Shown piece after piece: positions 26,096 through 35,957 of a stretch of DNA of 64,000 bases; the stretch's first letter is position 1, and each line of letters starts with the position of its first letter. The notes beneath the pieces were generated by a model. It made no database searches. It saw only the letters and a list, made by a program, of their open reading frames with translations, and had not been told where the DNA came from. A program made the position numbers and the translations under genes. Source of the DNA: Pandoraea anhela (GTDB taxonomy: Bacteria; Pseudomonadota; Gammaproteobacteria; Burkholderiales; Burkholderiaceae); NCBI RefSeq assembly GCF_902459655.1, contig NZ_CABPSB010000012.1, positions 120,920 to 184,919 of the forward strand. Reading direction: 5' to 3'.

Positions 26096-28681
26096 TCAGA
26101 GCTGCACCGTGTCCGCGACTTCCTTGAAGTCTTCGATCTGGTCGAAGTTCATGTACTTGTAGATCTTGTCGCCGTTGCTCGTAAGCACGCCCATGTCGGC
26201 CATGTACTCTTCCTTGGTCGGGATCTTGCCCAGACGCGAGCAGATCGCCGCCAGTTCCGCCGAGCCCAGGTACACGTTCGTGTTCTTGCCCAGACGGTTC
26301 GGGAAGTTACGGGTCGACGTCGACATGACCGTTGCGCCCTCGCGCACTTGCGCCTGGTTGCCCATGCACAGCGAGCAGCCCGGCATTTCGGTGCGTGCAC
26401 CGGCCGTGCCGAACACGCCGTAGTGGCCTTCTTCCGTGAGTTGCTTCTGGTCCATCTTGGTCGGCGGGGCGACCCACAGCTTGACCGGAATGTCGCGCTT
26501 GCCTTCGAGCAGCTTCGACGCGGCGCGGAAGTGACCGATGTTCGTCATGCACGAGCCGATGAACACTTCGTCGATCGTGGCGCCGGCAACGTCGGACAGC
26601 GTCTTCACGTCGTCCGGATCGTTCGGGCAGGCGACGATCGGCTCATGGATATCGGCCAGATCGATTTCGATGACGGCGGCGTATTCGGCATCTGCATCCG
26701 GCGACAGCAGTTGCGGGTCGGCCAGCCACTGCTCCATCGCGGCGATACGGCGTTGCAGGCTGCGCGGATCCTGATAGCCCTGCGCGATCATCCACTTGAG
26801 CAGCGTGACGTTGCTGTTCAGGTACTCGATGATCGGTTCCTTGTTCAGGTGCACCGTGCAACCGGCGGCCGAGCGCTCGGCGGAAGCGTCCGACAGTTCG
26901 AACGCTTGCTCGACCTTCAGATCGGGCAACCCTTCGATTTCGAGAATGCGGCCCGAGAAGATGTTCTTCTTGCCCTGCTTGGCGACCGTCAGCATGCCTT
27001 GCTTGATGGCGTACAGCGGGATCGCATTGACGAGGTCACGCAGCGTAACGCCCGGCTGCATCTTGCCCTTGAAGCGAACCAGCACCGATTCCGGCATGTC
27101 CAGCGGCATCGTGCCGGTGGCCGCCGCGAAGGCGACCAGACCCGAGCCTGCCGGGAAGCTGATGCCGATCGGGAAGCGGGTGTGCGAGTCGCCGCCGGTG
27201 CCCACGGTGTCGGGCAGCAGCATGCGGTTCAGCCACGAGTGGATCACACCGTCGCCCGGGCGCAGCGCGATACCGCCACGGTTGCTGATGAAGTTCGGCA
27301 GGGTCTGGTGCGTCTTCACGTCTACCGGCTTCGGATACGCGGCCGTGTGGCAGAACGACTGCATCACGAGGTCGGCCGAGAAACCGAGGCAGGCCAGATC
27401 CTTGAGTTCGTCGCGCGTCATCGGGCCGGTCGTGTCTTGCGAGCCGACCGAGGTCATCTTCGGTTCGCAGTACGTGCCCGGACGGATGCCCTGACCTTCC
27501 GGCAGACCGCAGGCGCGCCCCACCATCTTCTGCGCCAGCGAGAAACCGCGGCCATTGTCGGCCGGTTGCGTCGGCAGACGGAACAGCGTCGACGGGGCGA
27601 GGCCCAGCGCTTCGCGCGCCTTGGCCGTCAGGCCGCGACCGATGATCAGCGGAATACGGCCGCCGGCACGCACTTCGTCGAACAGCACGTCGGACTTGAC
27701 CTGGAATTCGGCGATCACGGCGCCGTTCTTCAGTGCCTTGCCTTCGTACGGGCGCAGCTCGACCACGTCACCCATTTCCATTTGCGACACGTCGAGTTCG
27801 ATCGGCAGCGCGCCGGCGTCTTCCATCGTGTTGTAGAAGATCGGGGCGATCTTGCTGCCCAGGCACACGCCGCCGAAGCGCTTGTTCGGGATGAACGGAA
27901 TGTCTTCGCCCGTGAACCACAGCACCGAGTTGGTCGCCGACTTGCGCGACGAGCCCGTGCCGACCACGTCGCCGACGTAGGCAACCAGATGGCCCTTTTC
28001 CTTGAGCGATTCGATGAACTTGATCGGGCCGCGCTTGCCGTCTTCTTCCGGCGTGATGCCGGGACGCGCGTTCTTGAGCATGGCCAGCGCGTGCATCGGG
28101 ATGTCCGGGCGGGTCGTGGCGTCCGGCGCCGGCGACAGGTCGTCGGTGTTGGTTTCGCCCGTGACCTTGAACACGGTGACGGTCAGGCTTTCCGGCACTT
28201 CCGGGCGGCTCGTGAACCATTCGGCGTCAGCCCAGCTTTGCAGCACGGCCTTTGCGTTGGCGTTGCCCTTGTCGGCGAGTTCCTTGACGTCGTGGAACTG
28301 GTCGAACATCAGCAGCGTTTTCTTGAGCGCGTCGGCGGCGACGGCGCCGACTTCGGCGTCCGACAGCAGTTCGATGAGCGGAGCGATGTTGTAACCGCCC
28401 AACATCGTGCCCAACAGTTCGGTCGCACGGGCGCGCGAGATCAGCGCGCACGCCGTTTCGCCCTTGGCGACAGCCGCCAGGAAGCCGGCCTTCACGCGGG
28501 CGGCTTCGTCCACCCCGGCGGGAACACGATGGGTGATGAGATCGAGCAGGGTCTGCGCTTCGCCGGCCGGCGGGTTCGTCAGCAACTCGACCAGTTCGGC
28601 GGTCTGCTGTGCCGTCAGCGGCAGGGGCGGAATACCAAGCGCGGCGCGGGCGGCCACGTGAGCACGATAGTTTTCAAGCAT
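26096..28681 (-). CDS. acnB: Aconitate hydratase B / 2-methylisocitrate dehydratase
   Basis: An 861-residue protein, full length for AcnB. It interconverts citrate and isocitrate in the TCA cycle and can serve the methylcitrate cycle. The domain order is the AcnB one: N-terminal HEAT-like helical domain (1-~160), the swivel domain with [16 protein letters not shown], then the catalytic core. Cluster cysteines are C711 in [10 protein letters not shown] and C769 and C772 in CSLCMGNQ, matching the [4Fe-4S] ligands of E. coli AcnB. Codon bias is strong (long gene, few rare codons), as for a highly expressed enzyme. It is monocistronic with its own terminator and a palindromic site upstream. Confidence 0.97.
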   Translation of the reverse strand: MLENYRAHVAARAALGIPPLPLTAQQTAELVELLTNPPAGEAQTLLDLITHRVPAGVDEAARVKAGFLAAVAKGETACALISRARATELLGTMLGGYNIAPLIELLSDAEVGAVAADALKKTLLMFDQFHDVKELADKGNANAKAVLQSWADAEWFTSRPEVPESLTVTVFKVTGETNTDDLSPAPDATTRPDIPMHALAMLKNARPGITPEEDGKRGPIKFIESLKEKGHLVAYVGDVVGTGSSRKSATNSVLWFTGEDIPFIPNKRFGGVCLGSKIAPIFYNTMEDAGALPIELDVSQMEMGDVVELRPYEGKALKNGAVIAEFQVKSDVLFDEVRAGGRIPLIIGRGLTAKAREALGLAPSTLFRLPTQPADNGRGFSLAQKMVGRACGLPEGQGIRPGTYCEPKMTSVGSQDTTGPMTRDELKDLACLGFSADLVMQSFCHTAAYPKPVDVKTHQTLPNFISNRGGIALRPGDGVIHSWLNRMLLPDTVGTGGDSHTRFPIGISFPAGSGLVAFAAATGTMPLDMPESVLVRFKGKMQPGVTLRDLVNAIPLYAIKQGMLTVAKQGKKNIFSGRILEIEGLPDLKVEQAFELSDASAERSAAGCTVHLNKEPIIEYLNSNVTLLKWMIAQGYQDPRSLQRRIAAMEQWLADPQLLSPDADAEYAAVIEIDLADIHEPIVACPNDPDDVKTLSDVAGATIDEVFIGSCMTNIGHFRAASKLLEGKRDIPVKLWVAPPTKMDQKQLTEEGHYGVFGTAGARTEMPGCSLCMGNQAQVREGATVMSTSTRNFPNRLGKNTNVYLGSAELAAICSRLGKIPTKEEYMADMGVLTSNGDKIYKYMNFDQIEDFKEVADTVQL

Positions 28682-28989
28682 GAGGAGACCTGCTGATGTT
28701 GCGTTTCGGGGGAGGTTTTGAGGCCTCCGAGGCTTGTTCCAATACGGCTTTTGCCGTGATTCTAGTCCCTATGGCTGGCAAGGTCAAATGTCTTATGTCT
28801 TATATAAGAGTTGTTGGCGGCAATAGGAACGGCGTGAGTGCGGACGGCGCATTTCACCGACGCCCAACGGTCATCGTCTGCCCTAATAGGCGGTTCGATG
28901 ACGGCGGGGTAGCGTTGCGCGACATCGTCCATGTCGGCACGATGCAATCAAGCTGTCATTAGAACAACTTATCGCCTGAGGGGGCTGTG
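28682..28989. other. Divergent spacer upstream of acnB and the lipoprotein hydrolase gene
   Basis: A 308-bp non-coding region with an AT-rich core (28780-28815) that should hold the acnB promoter on the minus strand and, near 28940-28985, signals for the hydrolase gene including GAGGGGG. The operator-like repeat at 28791-28809 is listed separately. Confidence 0.55.
28791..28809. promoter_or_regulatory. Operator-like site upstream of acnB
   Basis: A perfect 12-bp palindrome TCTTATATAAGA (28798-28809) is immediately preceded by a partial third copy TCTTATG. It lies about 110 bp before the acnB ATG on the minus strand. The composition is sharply AT-rich against the surroundings. The regulator is not identified in this window. 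Confidence 0.55.
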
Positions 28990-30171
28990 ATGAAACGGGG
29001 AGCGGGACTTTGGAGTGCGGTGGTGGGGGCATGGATGCTCGCAGCGTGTACGTTGCCGGGGACGGCGCCGTTGCAAACGCTCAGCGCAACGACATATTTG
29101 CCGCCATCAACCGGGGAAATCTCGTTGGATGCGCGCCAGACGTCGCAGACGTTCGACTATCCGGTGATGTTCGGCACGACCCGCAAGCCGCTGCCGTCCG
29201 GCGCCGGTTTCTCCGACGAGCGCGACGAAACGATGCATTACGGACGCGTGTTCGTCACGATCCCCAAGGGCCATCGCACGGGATCGCTGGGCACTACGGC
29301 CGGTACGCTTTTCGGCACGGATCCCAAGCTGAGCGTGAACCGTTTCGAAAATGTGGGCGACGAGGGGCAATTTCTTGCGTTCGCCCGACAAGCGCTGGCC
29401 CCCGTCGTGGGTCCCGAGACCGGGTATGTCGTGGTCTTAATCCATGGTTACAACAACGCGTTCAACGCGGCGGCGCTTCGTGCGGCGCAATTGGGCGTCG
29501 ACCTCGATATTCCCGCGAACAACATGTTCCTGTTCTCGTGGGCGGCGCGCAGCGACTTGATCAAGTACACCTTCGATGAGGCGACCGTCGACGCCAGCGA
29601 GGTCTATTTCCGTTCGTTTCTCGGCGCCGTCGCGCAGGCCGCGAACGGTCGGAAGATTCACATCGTTGCGCACAGCATGGGCAATCGGGCGCTGCTGCGG
29701 GTGATCGCGTCGGGCTTGAAGTCCGTGTCCTCGGAACGGGACATTCGATTCGGTCAGATCATTCTGGCCTCGGCCGACGTCGACCGCGACCTGTTTGCCC
29801 AACTGGCGCCGAATTACCTGAAAGTGGCGGACCGAACCACGGTCTATCTCTCGCCGTACGATTTCGCGGTGGCGGCGTCGAGTCATGTGCACGACTACCC
29901 GCGCGTGGGGTGCGGTACGGCGCCGCAGGTGATCGTGCCGGGCATCGACAGCATTGTGTCGACGATCCACGACGACTTCCCGGCACATGCGTATTTTGCG
30001 CAAACGCTGCCGATCCTGAAGGACATCAAGAATCTCATCCTGCGCAATATGCCCGCGAGGTCCGGGGGCGAATGGGCGCGCAAGGACGGGTATTGGACGG
30101 TGGGCGGTGCGCCGGACATGGCCAGGGTGGTCTGCCGGACCACGAACACCCTCATGTCGACGGCAAAATGA
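28990..30171 (+). CDS. Lipoprotein alpha/beta hydrolase, DUF900-like
   Basis: About 393 residues. The N-terminus is a signal peptide ending in the lipobox LAAC-T (Cys near residue 20), so it should be a membrane-anchored lipoprotein. The hydrolase domain is of the DUF900 class: FGTTRKPLP near residue 60, GRVFVTIPKGHRTG, VVVLIHGYNNAFNAAALRAA, FSWAARSD, and the nucleophile elbow IVAHSMGNRALL (Ser in HSMG). Substrate is unknown; these proteins are esterase/lipase-like. GAGGGGG lies upstream of the ATG at 28990 (a GTG at 28987 is the alternative). It is followed by an unrelated YkgJ-type gene in the same direction. Confidence 0.83.
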   Translation: MKRGAGLWSAVVGAWMLAACTLPGTAPLQTLSATTYLPPSTGEISLDARQTSQTFDYPVMFGTTRKPLPSGAGFSDERDETMHYGRVFVTIPKGHRTGSLGTTAGTLFGTDPKLSVNRFENVGDEGQFLAFARQALAPVVGPETGYVVVLIHGYNNAFNAAALRAAQLGVDLDIPANNMFLFSWAARSDLIKYTFDEATVDASEVYFRSFLGAVAQAANGRKIHIVAHSMGNRALLRVIASGLKSVSSERDIRFGQIILASADVDRDLFAQLAPNYLKVADRTTVYLSPYDFAVAASSHVHDYPRVGCGTAPQVIVPGIDSIVSTIHDDFPAHAYFAQTLPILKDIKNLILRNMPARSGGEWARKDGYWTVGGAPDMARVVCRTTNTLMSTAK

Positions 30172-30293
30172 TCGTCCGCCTTCGCGTGCAGGACGCTTGA
30201 GATCGGGGTGTTTCGTCATGGGGTGTAACCGTTGGGCGGTGGCAAGCGAACTGAGCCTGAATTCGCCTTTCATACCGACCGTGCGGCATCCCC

Positions 30294-31073
30294 ATGACCT
30301 CGACTCACCATTTCTCTTGCACCATGTGCGGCAAGTGCTGCCACGACCTGCGGCTACCGATCGATACCGGGGAGGCGCTTCAATGGATGCGCAATGGCGG
30401 GCAAGTGCAGGTGCTGTGCGAGGCGATTCCGTGGCCGACGGACCCTGAAGACCCCAGCGGTCTGGCTGCGTACAAGCGCGAACGGTCCGTGGCGGCTGTG
30501 AGCGGCGAGTTGCCGGTTCGTGTGGTGATTACACTGGTGGCGGCCTTCGAGGGCGCATGCCCGCATCTCAGGTCGGATATGAAGTGCGGTGCGTACGAGG
30601 TGCGTCCGCGCGTGTGTCGCATTTATCCGGCGGAGGTCAATCCGTTCGTGCCGTTCATGCCCGCGCAGAAGGCGTGTCCGCCTGAGGCGTGGGCGACGTC
30701 GATGCCGCCCATGATGATCGACGGGGCGCTGGTCGATGCGCAGACGGTGACGCTGGTGGCGCGCTCGCGCCGCGCCGGCGTGGAGGATATGGGGCGCAAG
30801 GCGTTGGTTTGCCACCGTGTCGGCGTGTTTGTCGGCGCATTGGCCAACGAGGGGTTCGCGGTGCATACGCCGTCGCCGGCGGCGTTGGAGGCGGCGCTCG
30901 TCGAAGTGCAGGGCATCGACGTCGACCCCGACGAGATTCATCAGGAGTGGATTTTCCTGACGAACCGGTCGCCCACGCGGGACGTGCTTCAGGCGGCCGG
31001 TGCCCTGGCCGTTCTGCCCGATGACGGCCTGCCCGACACTATCGGCTACCTGCCTTTTCACCCGGTGGCGTAG
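30294..31073 (+). CDS. YkgJ-family cysteine-cluster protein
   Basis: A 259-residue protein with the YkgJ/Fe-S oxidoreductase cysteine pattern: CTMCGKCCHDL near the N-terminus, then CPHL and KCGAYEVRPRVCRIYP, about eight cysteines in the first 130 residues. The family probably binds zinc or a metal cluster; its biochemical role is unsettled. The C-terminal ~120 residues (RAGVEDMGRKALVCHRVG onward) are an added domain longer than in typical 90-150-residue YkgJ proteins. No close operon partner. Confidence 0.78.
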   Translation: MTSTHHFSCTMCGKCCHDLRLPIDTGEALQWMRNGGQVQVLCEAIPWPTDPEDPSGLAAYKRERSVAAVSGELPVRVVITLVAAFEGACPHLRSDMKCGAYEVRPRVCRIYPAEVNPFVPFMPAQKACPPEAWATSMPPMMIDGALVDAQTVTLVARSRRAGVEDMGRKALVCHRVGVFVGALANEGFAVHTPSPAALEAALVEVQGIDVDPDEIHQEWIFLTNRSPTRDVLQAAGALAVLPDDGLPDTIGYLPFHPVA

Positions 31074-31290
31074 TCGTCGACAAAAATCGGCGACGCGATG
31101 TAACCGATCGCGGTCTTCCAGCGAACTAGTCGGATTGTGGCGGTATAAAATTCCGATGACTTTGGGGCACAGACGAGTCTGTCGCCGGGGAGCGCATGAA
31201 CGGCACGCAACGCTGCAAGCGCCCCGTCGCCCGACCGTTTGAGCGCAGTTGTCGGGAATCGATGCGTGCTGTGACTCTGGAGGCTGGACC

Positions 31291-31836
31291 TTGTATTGCG
31301 CAGAGACGCGCCTGAAAGCCCTGTTCGTCAGCGGACTTTCCGGCCATTCGGCCGACTATCGCTCGTTCCTGATCGAGCTGACCCGACACTTGCGTGGCTA
31401 CCTGCGCAAGCGGATTCCGCATTTTCGCGACGACACGGAGGATCTCGTGCAAGAGATTCTGCTTGCCGTGCACAATGCCCGCCATACCTTCCGTCCGGAC
31501 GAACCGCTGACGGCGTGGGTTCACGCGATCGCGCGCTATAAGCTGACGGACTTCTTCCGCACGCATTCTCGCCGTGACGCGTTGCACGAACCGTTGGACG
31601 ATCACGAGGATATCTTCGCGTACGCCGACGACGACCCGGCCGTGGCGCGTCGTGACATCGGAACGTTGCTGGCGCGCTTGCCGGACAAACAGCGGTTGTC
31701 CATCGAGCATGTCAAGTTGCAGGGGCTGTCAATTGCCGAAGCTGCGCATCTGACGGGGTTGACCGAGTCGGCGGTGAAAGTGAGCATCCACCGTGGACTC
31801 AAGGCGTTGGCGGCATTTGTAAGGGGCGCAGTATGA
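31291..31836 (+). CDS. ECF RNA polymerase sigma factor
   Basis: About 181 residues with sigma-70 region 2 (LTRHLRGYLRKRIPHFRDDT then EDLVQEILLAVHNARHTF) and region 4 (LPDKQRLSIEHVKLQGLSIA, EAAHLTGLTESAVKVSIHRG). The upstream frame extends to 31249, but a TTG at 31291 has GGAGG at 7-bp spacing, so translation probably starts there. The downstream NrsF-type gene overlaps it by 4 bases, the standard arrangement for a sigma factor and its membrane anti-sigma. Similar pairs respond to oxidative or envelope stress; the target regulon is unknown here. Confidence 0.9.
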   Translation: MYCAETRLKALFVSGLSGHSADYRSFLIELTRHLRGYLRKRIPHFRDDTEDLVQEILLAVHNARHTFRPDEPLTAWVHAIARYKLTDFFRTHSRRDALHEPLDDHEDIFAYADDDPAVARRDIGTLLARLPDKQRLSIEHVKLQGLSIAEAAHLTGLTESAVKVSIHRGLKALAAFVRGAV

Positions 31837-32474
31837 AAACGGACGAGTTCGTGAATCTTCTCGCGGCGGGCGAGACGCCGGTGCCGGGGGACGTGGCATT
31901 CCGGCGTTTTTCGATGGCGATTGCCGTGGCGCTGGTGGGCAGCGCGATATTAATGCTGACGATTTACGGTATCCGGCCCGATATCGGGGGGGTGGCCCGG
32001 ACGCCGATTTTCTGGGCCAAGGTGGCGTTTCCGCTAAGCCTGGCTATCGGCGCGGCAATGGCCGTTGGCCGGCTCGCGCGACCGGCCACGCGAGTGGGCT
32101 TCAGCTTGCCGCTGATGACCGCGCCCGTGCTCGTCGTCTGGATCGCCGCGGCGGCGCTGGTGATGGCGGCGGTGCCGGAAGCGCGCATGAGCCTGATCTT
32201 CGGGCAGACCTGGCGCTCGTGCCCGCTCAACATCCTGCTGCTCTCCACGCCGGGATTCGTCGCGATGATCTGGGCGATGCGGGGCCTGGCACCGACGCGT
32301 CCGCGCCGGGCCGGCGCCGCCGCCGGGTTGCTGGCGAGCGCCATCGGCACGCTTGTCTACTGCCTGCACTGCCCGGAGATGAGCCCGGCCTTCTGGGGCA
32401 TCTGGTACCTGCTCGGCCTGCTGCTGCCCACGGTCATCGGCGCGCTGCTGGGGCCGAGGTTGCTGCGTTGGTGA
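31833..32474 (+). CDS. NrsF-type (DUF1109) membrane anti-sigma factor
   Basis: A 213-residue protein with six predicted membrane spans and the NrsF-family beginning MKTDEFVNLLAAG, followed by PVPGDVAFRRFSMAI and the late segment LLASAIGTLVYCLHCPEMSP. A conserved cysteine pair sits in the CLHCPE segment, a place where NrsF proteins are known to sense redox stress. The gene is translationally coupled (ATGA) to the sigma factor, which it should sequester at the inner membrane. Confidence 0.88.
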   Translation: MKTDEFVNLLAAGETPVPGDVAFRRFSMAIAVALVGSAILMLTIYGIRPDIGGVARTPIFWAKVAFPLSLAIGAAMAVGRLARPATRVGFSLPLMTAPVLVVWIAAAALVMAAVPEARMSLIFGQTWRSCPLNILLLSTPGFVAMIWAMRGLAPTRPRRAGAAAGLLASAIGTLVYCLHCPEMSPAFWGIWYLLGLLLPTVIGALLGPRLLRW

Positions 32475-32496
32475 GTCGGGCGCACGGCGCGCTTGC

Positions 32497-33015
32497 CTAC
32501 CGGGACTTGACGAACAGCGTCCTGTAGTAAGTCCTGCCGTCCTGCAAGTGACGCTCGAACGCGAAATCCCGGGCCAGCATGTCCGCCATGTCCGCCCGAG
32601 TGATTTGCATCACATAGCTGTGCGCCGTGGTGACGAGCCGCCACTGGCCGCTGGCCTCGGACGCACTGAACCACTTGCCGGGATCGGCATGACCGGACGG
32701 ATACGCGTGGCCGTCCACTTCCACCTGCCAGCCGCCGTCCAGCAATATCCATATTGCGTCGTCCGGCGGCGCGGACCCGGCCTGCCCCGACACGATCACC
32801 GTTCCGCGCGCGGCCTCCCACTCGCGGGAGTGGTCGATCGTCCAGCGCAACTGCCACGTGTCGAGTGACGTAAAGAACGGGGTATGACGCAAGAGGTGAA
32901 GGTAAGTCACGGAGGGTTTCATGGCCGACGACGCCTGCGTTGTGTGGCAACCCGCGCCGATTGCGGTGCAAGCGGTCGCAAGCAGTGCCAGCGTGATGAT
33001 GAGAGATCGGTGCAT
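32497..33015 (-). CDS. Exported protein resembling a cyclic-nucleotide-binding beta roll
   Basis: About 172 residues from ATG 33015. The N-terminus is a signal sequence with a cysteine after the hydrophobic run (LALLATAC-T), compatible with a lipoprotein. The mature part follows the pattern of a cNMP-binding-like fold: LDTWQLRWTIDHSREWE, RGTVIVSGQAG, IWILLDGGWQVEVDG, then PGKWFSASEA and SYVMQITRADMADML, which parallel the strands and C-helix of Crp-type sensor domains. There is no DNA-binding domain. No family is recognised with certainty. It is convergent with the NrsF gene (22 bp) and no ribosome site is obvious. Confidence 0.6.
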   Translation of the reverse strand: MHRSLIITLALLATACTAIGAGCHTTQASSAMKPSVTYLHLLRHTPFFTSLDTWQLRWTIDHSREWEAARGTVIVSGQAGSAPPDDAIWILLDGGWQVEVDGHAYPSGHADPGKWFSASEASGQWRLVTTAHSYVMQITRADMADMLARDFAFERHLQDGRTYYRTLFVKSR

Positions 33016-33102
33016 CTTGGCGAAATGGGGGGGGCAGCCCAGGGGCGTGCCGGTCACGGTCATCCGACATATCGGACGCGCCGTGACCGGGCGGGACGCC
33101 TC

Positions 33103-34005
33103 TCAGCGTGTCCTGACGTGAGGCTTGAGCAGATCCGACAAGCCCACGCGATGCAGCATTTCGGCGCGCAGGCGGTCGAGGACGGTGAAGCCGACGTCCG
33201 CGCCGTCCTGCGCCGGATCGATATGCACGCGCAAAGGGCGCGTGCCGAACGGCGCGTCGACGACTTTCACGATGGCGTCGGCCACGAGGCCCGCATCCGC
33301 CTCTTCGGGCACGATGTCGGCGAAGGCTTTTTGAACCTGTTCGCCGAACCCCGCATAGGGGCCGTTTTCGTATTCCTGCGCGCGTGCCGGGTCGGCGGGC
33401 GCTGTCGAATGGGTGAAATGGTTCGTTCCGCGGGTGAAAGCGCCCGGCACGATGATCGATGTCTCGATGCCCCAGCGCGACAGTTCGCATGCGTATTGCA
33501 CGGCGATCGCGTCCATGGCGGCTTTCGCACCGAAGTATGGCGCCAGATAGGGTGGTGTACCACCGGCAGCGCTGCTGCTGGATACCCAAATCAGCAGCGC
33601 CTGGCCCTGCGCACGTAATTGCGGCAGTACCGCGCGGTTGACCCGCTGGGCGCTCAATACGTTGACGTCGTACAGTTGCGCGAATTGCTCGGGCGTGAAG
33701 GCTTCGGCAGGGCCGAACACCATATGGCCTGCGTTGTGCATCACGACATCGATACGGCCTGTGTCGGCGATGACGTTGGCGATGGCCGCGTCTACCGAGG
33801 TCTGCGACTGCACGTCCATGTCGACGGTGCGCAGATCGACGGCGTTGCGCTTCGCGAAGGCTGCCATTTGTTCGACGACGGGGGCGTTACGGCCCGTGGT
33901 GTTGCGCATCGAGGCGTAGACGGTATGGCCCGCGCGTGCGAGCGCTTCGGCGGTGAGGCGGCCAAAGCCGCTTGACGCGCCCGTGATGAGAATGATGTTG
34001 CGCAT
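33103..34005 (-). CDS. SDR family oxidoreductase
   Basis: A 300-residue classical SDR with cofactor motif TGASSGFGR (residues ~8-16), NAG motif at HNAGHMVFG, a Ser-rich active-site strand, and Tyr-x3-Lys in YFGAKAAMDA. It should be an NAD(P)-dependent alcohol/ketone dehydrogenase; substrate unknown. The start at 34005 is chosen because the frame beyond it (to 34107) lies in sequence without SDR similarity and an AAGAG is upstream. It is followed upstream by a second SDR gene, 64 bp apart, in the same direction. Confidence 0.87.
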   Translation of the reverse strand: MRNIILITGASSGFGRLTAEALARAGHTVYASMRNTTGRNAPVVEQMAAFAKRNAVDLRTVDMDVQSQTSVDAAIANVIADTGRIDVVMHNAGHMVFGPAEAFTPEQFAQLYDVNVLSAQRVNRAVLPQLRAQGQALLIWVSSSSAAGGTPPYLAPYFGAKAAMDAIAVQYACELSRWGIETSIIVPGAFTRGTNHFTHSTAPADPARAQEYENGPYAGFGEQVQKAFADIVPEEADAGLVADAIVKVVDAPFGTRPLRVHIDPAQDGADVGFTVLDRLRAEMLHRVGLSDLLKPHVRTR

Positions 34006-34069
34006 GGTGATGCTCTTTGGGTAAGCGGACAGTCGATGAAGAGGTTTGCGGGACAGCGGCGTGTGGCGC

Positions 34070-34807
34070 TCAAACCATGCCGCCGTTGGCGCGCAGCACC
34101 TGCCCATTGATCCAGCTGCCGGCCGGGCTGGCGAGGAAGGCGACGGCGTGGGCGATGTCGTCGGGGGTGCCGAGGCGTTCCAGCGGGTTCATCTTCGCCA
34201 GCCGCTCGACCAGTTCCGGCGACTTGCCGTTGAGAAAGAGGTCGGTCGCGGTCGGTCCGGGGGCCACGGCGTTCACGGTGATCGCGCGTCCGCGCAGTTC
34301 TTTCGAGAGGATGGCGGTCATCGTTTCCACGGCGGCTTTGGTCGCCGCATAAACGCCGTAAGTCTCGGGCTTGAGGCCGACCACGCTGCTCGACAGGTTG
34401 ATGATGCGGCCGCCATCGCGCAGGCGACGCGACGCCAGACGCAACGTGTTGAACGTGCCTTTCAGATTGACGGCGATCTGACTGTCAAACAAGGCGTCGT
34501 CGCTGTCGGCGAGCGTGGCGAGCTTCATGATGCCTGCATTGTTGACAAGCACGTCGATGCCGCCGTAAGCCGCTTCGATGGCATCGAACAGGCGGGTGAC
34601 GTCGGCCGATTCGCGGACATCGGCTTGCGCGCTGAGCGCGCGGCCGCCGGCCGCTTCGATCTCGGCGACGAGTTGCTCCGCTTGCGCCGTGTTGCCGGCG
34701 TAGTTGACGACGACGGTGAAGCCGTCGCTCGCCAGATGGCGTGAAACGGCGGCGCCGATACCGCGCGACGCACCGGTAACGAGGGCGACTTTGGGTTGGG
34801 AGGTCAT
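34070..34807 (-). CDS. SDR family oxidoreductase (FabG-like)
   Basis: A 245-residue classical SDR: TGASRGIG near residue 12, NNAGI, Ser in LSSSVVGLKP, Tyr-x3-Lys in YGVYAATKAAVE, and an Arg/Thr pattern (NYAG after the second strand) favouring NADP(H). The ATG at 34807 fits the family N-terminus; the frame upstream to 35047 overlaps the LysR gene. It is divergent from the LysR gene 34944, its probable regulator, and co-directional with the preceding SDR. Confidence 0.87.
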   Translation of the reverse strand: MTSQPKVALVTGASRGIGAAVSRHLASDGFTVVVNYAGNTAQAEQLVAEIEAAGGRALSAQADVRESADVTRLFDAIEAAYGGIDVLVNNAGIMKLATLADSDDALFDSQIAVNLKGTFNTLRLASRRLRDGGRIINLSSSVVGLKPETYGVYAATKAAVETMTAILSKELRGRAITVNAVAPGPTATDLFLNGKSPELVERLAKMNPLERLGTPDDIAHAVAFLASPAGSWINGQVLRANGGMV

Positions 34808-34943
34808 GGCAGTGCTCCGATAGAGACCGCGGGATCGCGGCGTTGGAAGCACTATGCGATCTTTCGGAGCGGAGATAATCGGTGTAAATTGCACGTCACT
34901 GTTTCTTCGTAACGAACAATAGGCATTGAGTGGGAGGGCGCAC

Positions 34944-35843
34944 ATGGATCGTCTGGAGGCGCTGCGGCTTTTCGTCCGGATCGTGGAGCGGCGCAGTTTC
35001 ACGAAGGCGGCGAACGACTTGGAGATTCCCCGCTCGACCGCGACCAAGGTGATTGCGGAGATGGAGACGCGACTGGGCGTGCGGTTGCTTCAGCGCACGA
35101 CGCGCGTGGTGCGTCCCACGCTTGACGGCGAGGCATTTCACCAGCGGTGCGTGCGTGTGCTGGACGATCTGGAAGACGCCGAAGGGGCGTTCCTGGGCGC
35201 GCAGCCCAAGGGGCAGTTGAGGGTGGAAGTGCAGGGCACGCTGGCGCGCCACTTCCTGATGCCGGGGCTGCCTGCGTTTCTCGAGCGTTATCCGCACATC
35301 GAGTTTTCGATGAGCGAGAGCGATCGGTGGGTTGATCTCGTGCACGAAGGCGTAGATTGCGCGGTGCGCTACGGCCATTTGCCCGATAGCGACCTGGTCG
35401 CGCGACGGGTGGCGACGTTGGACCGGTTGACCTGCGCGACGCCTGGGTATCTAGCGAAGTTCGGCACGCCAGCGAGCGTCGATGCGCTCGAGGGGCACCG
35501 CATGGTCGGGCTTCGCTCGATCACGACGGGACTGGTGACGCCGCTGGAGTTCACCCACGCGAACGGGGTGCGAACGTTGTCGCTGAGGGGGCCGCTGGTC
35601 GTGACCGGCACCGAGAGCTATCTTGCCGGTATCCGGCTTGGCCTGGGCGTCGCCCAGGTCCCGCGTTTTCACGTCGAGGACGATCTGAAAACCGGCAAGC
35701 TGGTCGAAATCCTTCCAAATGCGCGCCCCCCTTCCGCGCCGGTCTCGTTGCTCTATTCGCGCAAGCGTCAACTGTCGCCGCGGGTTCGTGTCTTTTTGGC
35801 ATGGGCGAGCGACGAATTCAAAGCGAAAAGCGGGGCGCCCTGA
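34944..35843 (+). CDS. LysR family regulator
   Basis: A 299-residue LysR protein with the HTH in RLFVRIVERRSFTKAANDLE and effector domain beyond residue 90 (PKGQLRVEVQGTLARHFLMP), of the CrgA-like/'LysR substrate binding' subclass. GGGAGGGC lies before the ATG. It is divergent from the SDR gene pair; an 11-bp inverted repeat TTCGT-A-ACGAA (34906-34916) in the spacer is a possible binding half-site. Regulation of the SDR pair is inferred. Confidence 0.86.
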   Translation: MDRLEALRLFVRIVERRSFTKAANDLEIPRSTATKVIAEMETRLGVRLLQRTTRVVRPTLDGEAFHQRCVRVLDDLEDAEGAFLGAQPKGQLRVEVQGTLARHFLMPGLPAFLERYPHIEFSMSESDRWVDLVHEGVDCAVRYGHLPDSDLVARRVATLDRLTCATPGYLAKFGTPASVDALEGHRMVGLRSITTGLVTPLEFTHANGVRTLSLRGPLVVTGTESYLAGIRLGLGVAQVPRFHVEDDLKTGKLVEILPNARPPSAPVSLLYSRKRQLSPRVRVFLAWASDEFKAKSGAP

Positions 35844-35925
35844 ACTAGCGTGGGTGCGCCCGAGCGTCGATGCCCTGTGTCTCGCTTTGCGCCGCCTCGC
35901 CATCCTCATCGAAATTCTGTTTGCA

Positions 35926-35957
35926 ATATTTCCATTATTCGACTAAATTCGAAATAT
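35926..35957. promoter_or_regulatory. ArsR operator/promoter region
   Basis: Inverted repeat ATATTTC (35926-35932) / GAAATAT (35951-35957) with TTCGA direct repeats inside it. It overlaps the arsR start codon and is very AT-rich, as expected for an autoregulatory ArsR site. Confidence 0.55.

Noticed and set aside
26348-28696. 782-codon plus-strand frame
   Set aside because: Exactly antisense to acnB; a mirror of its strong codon bias.
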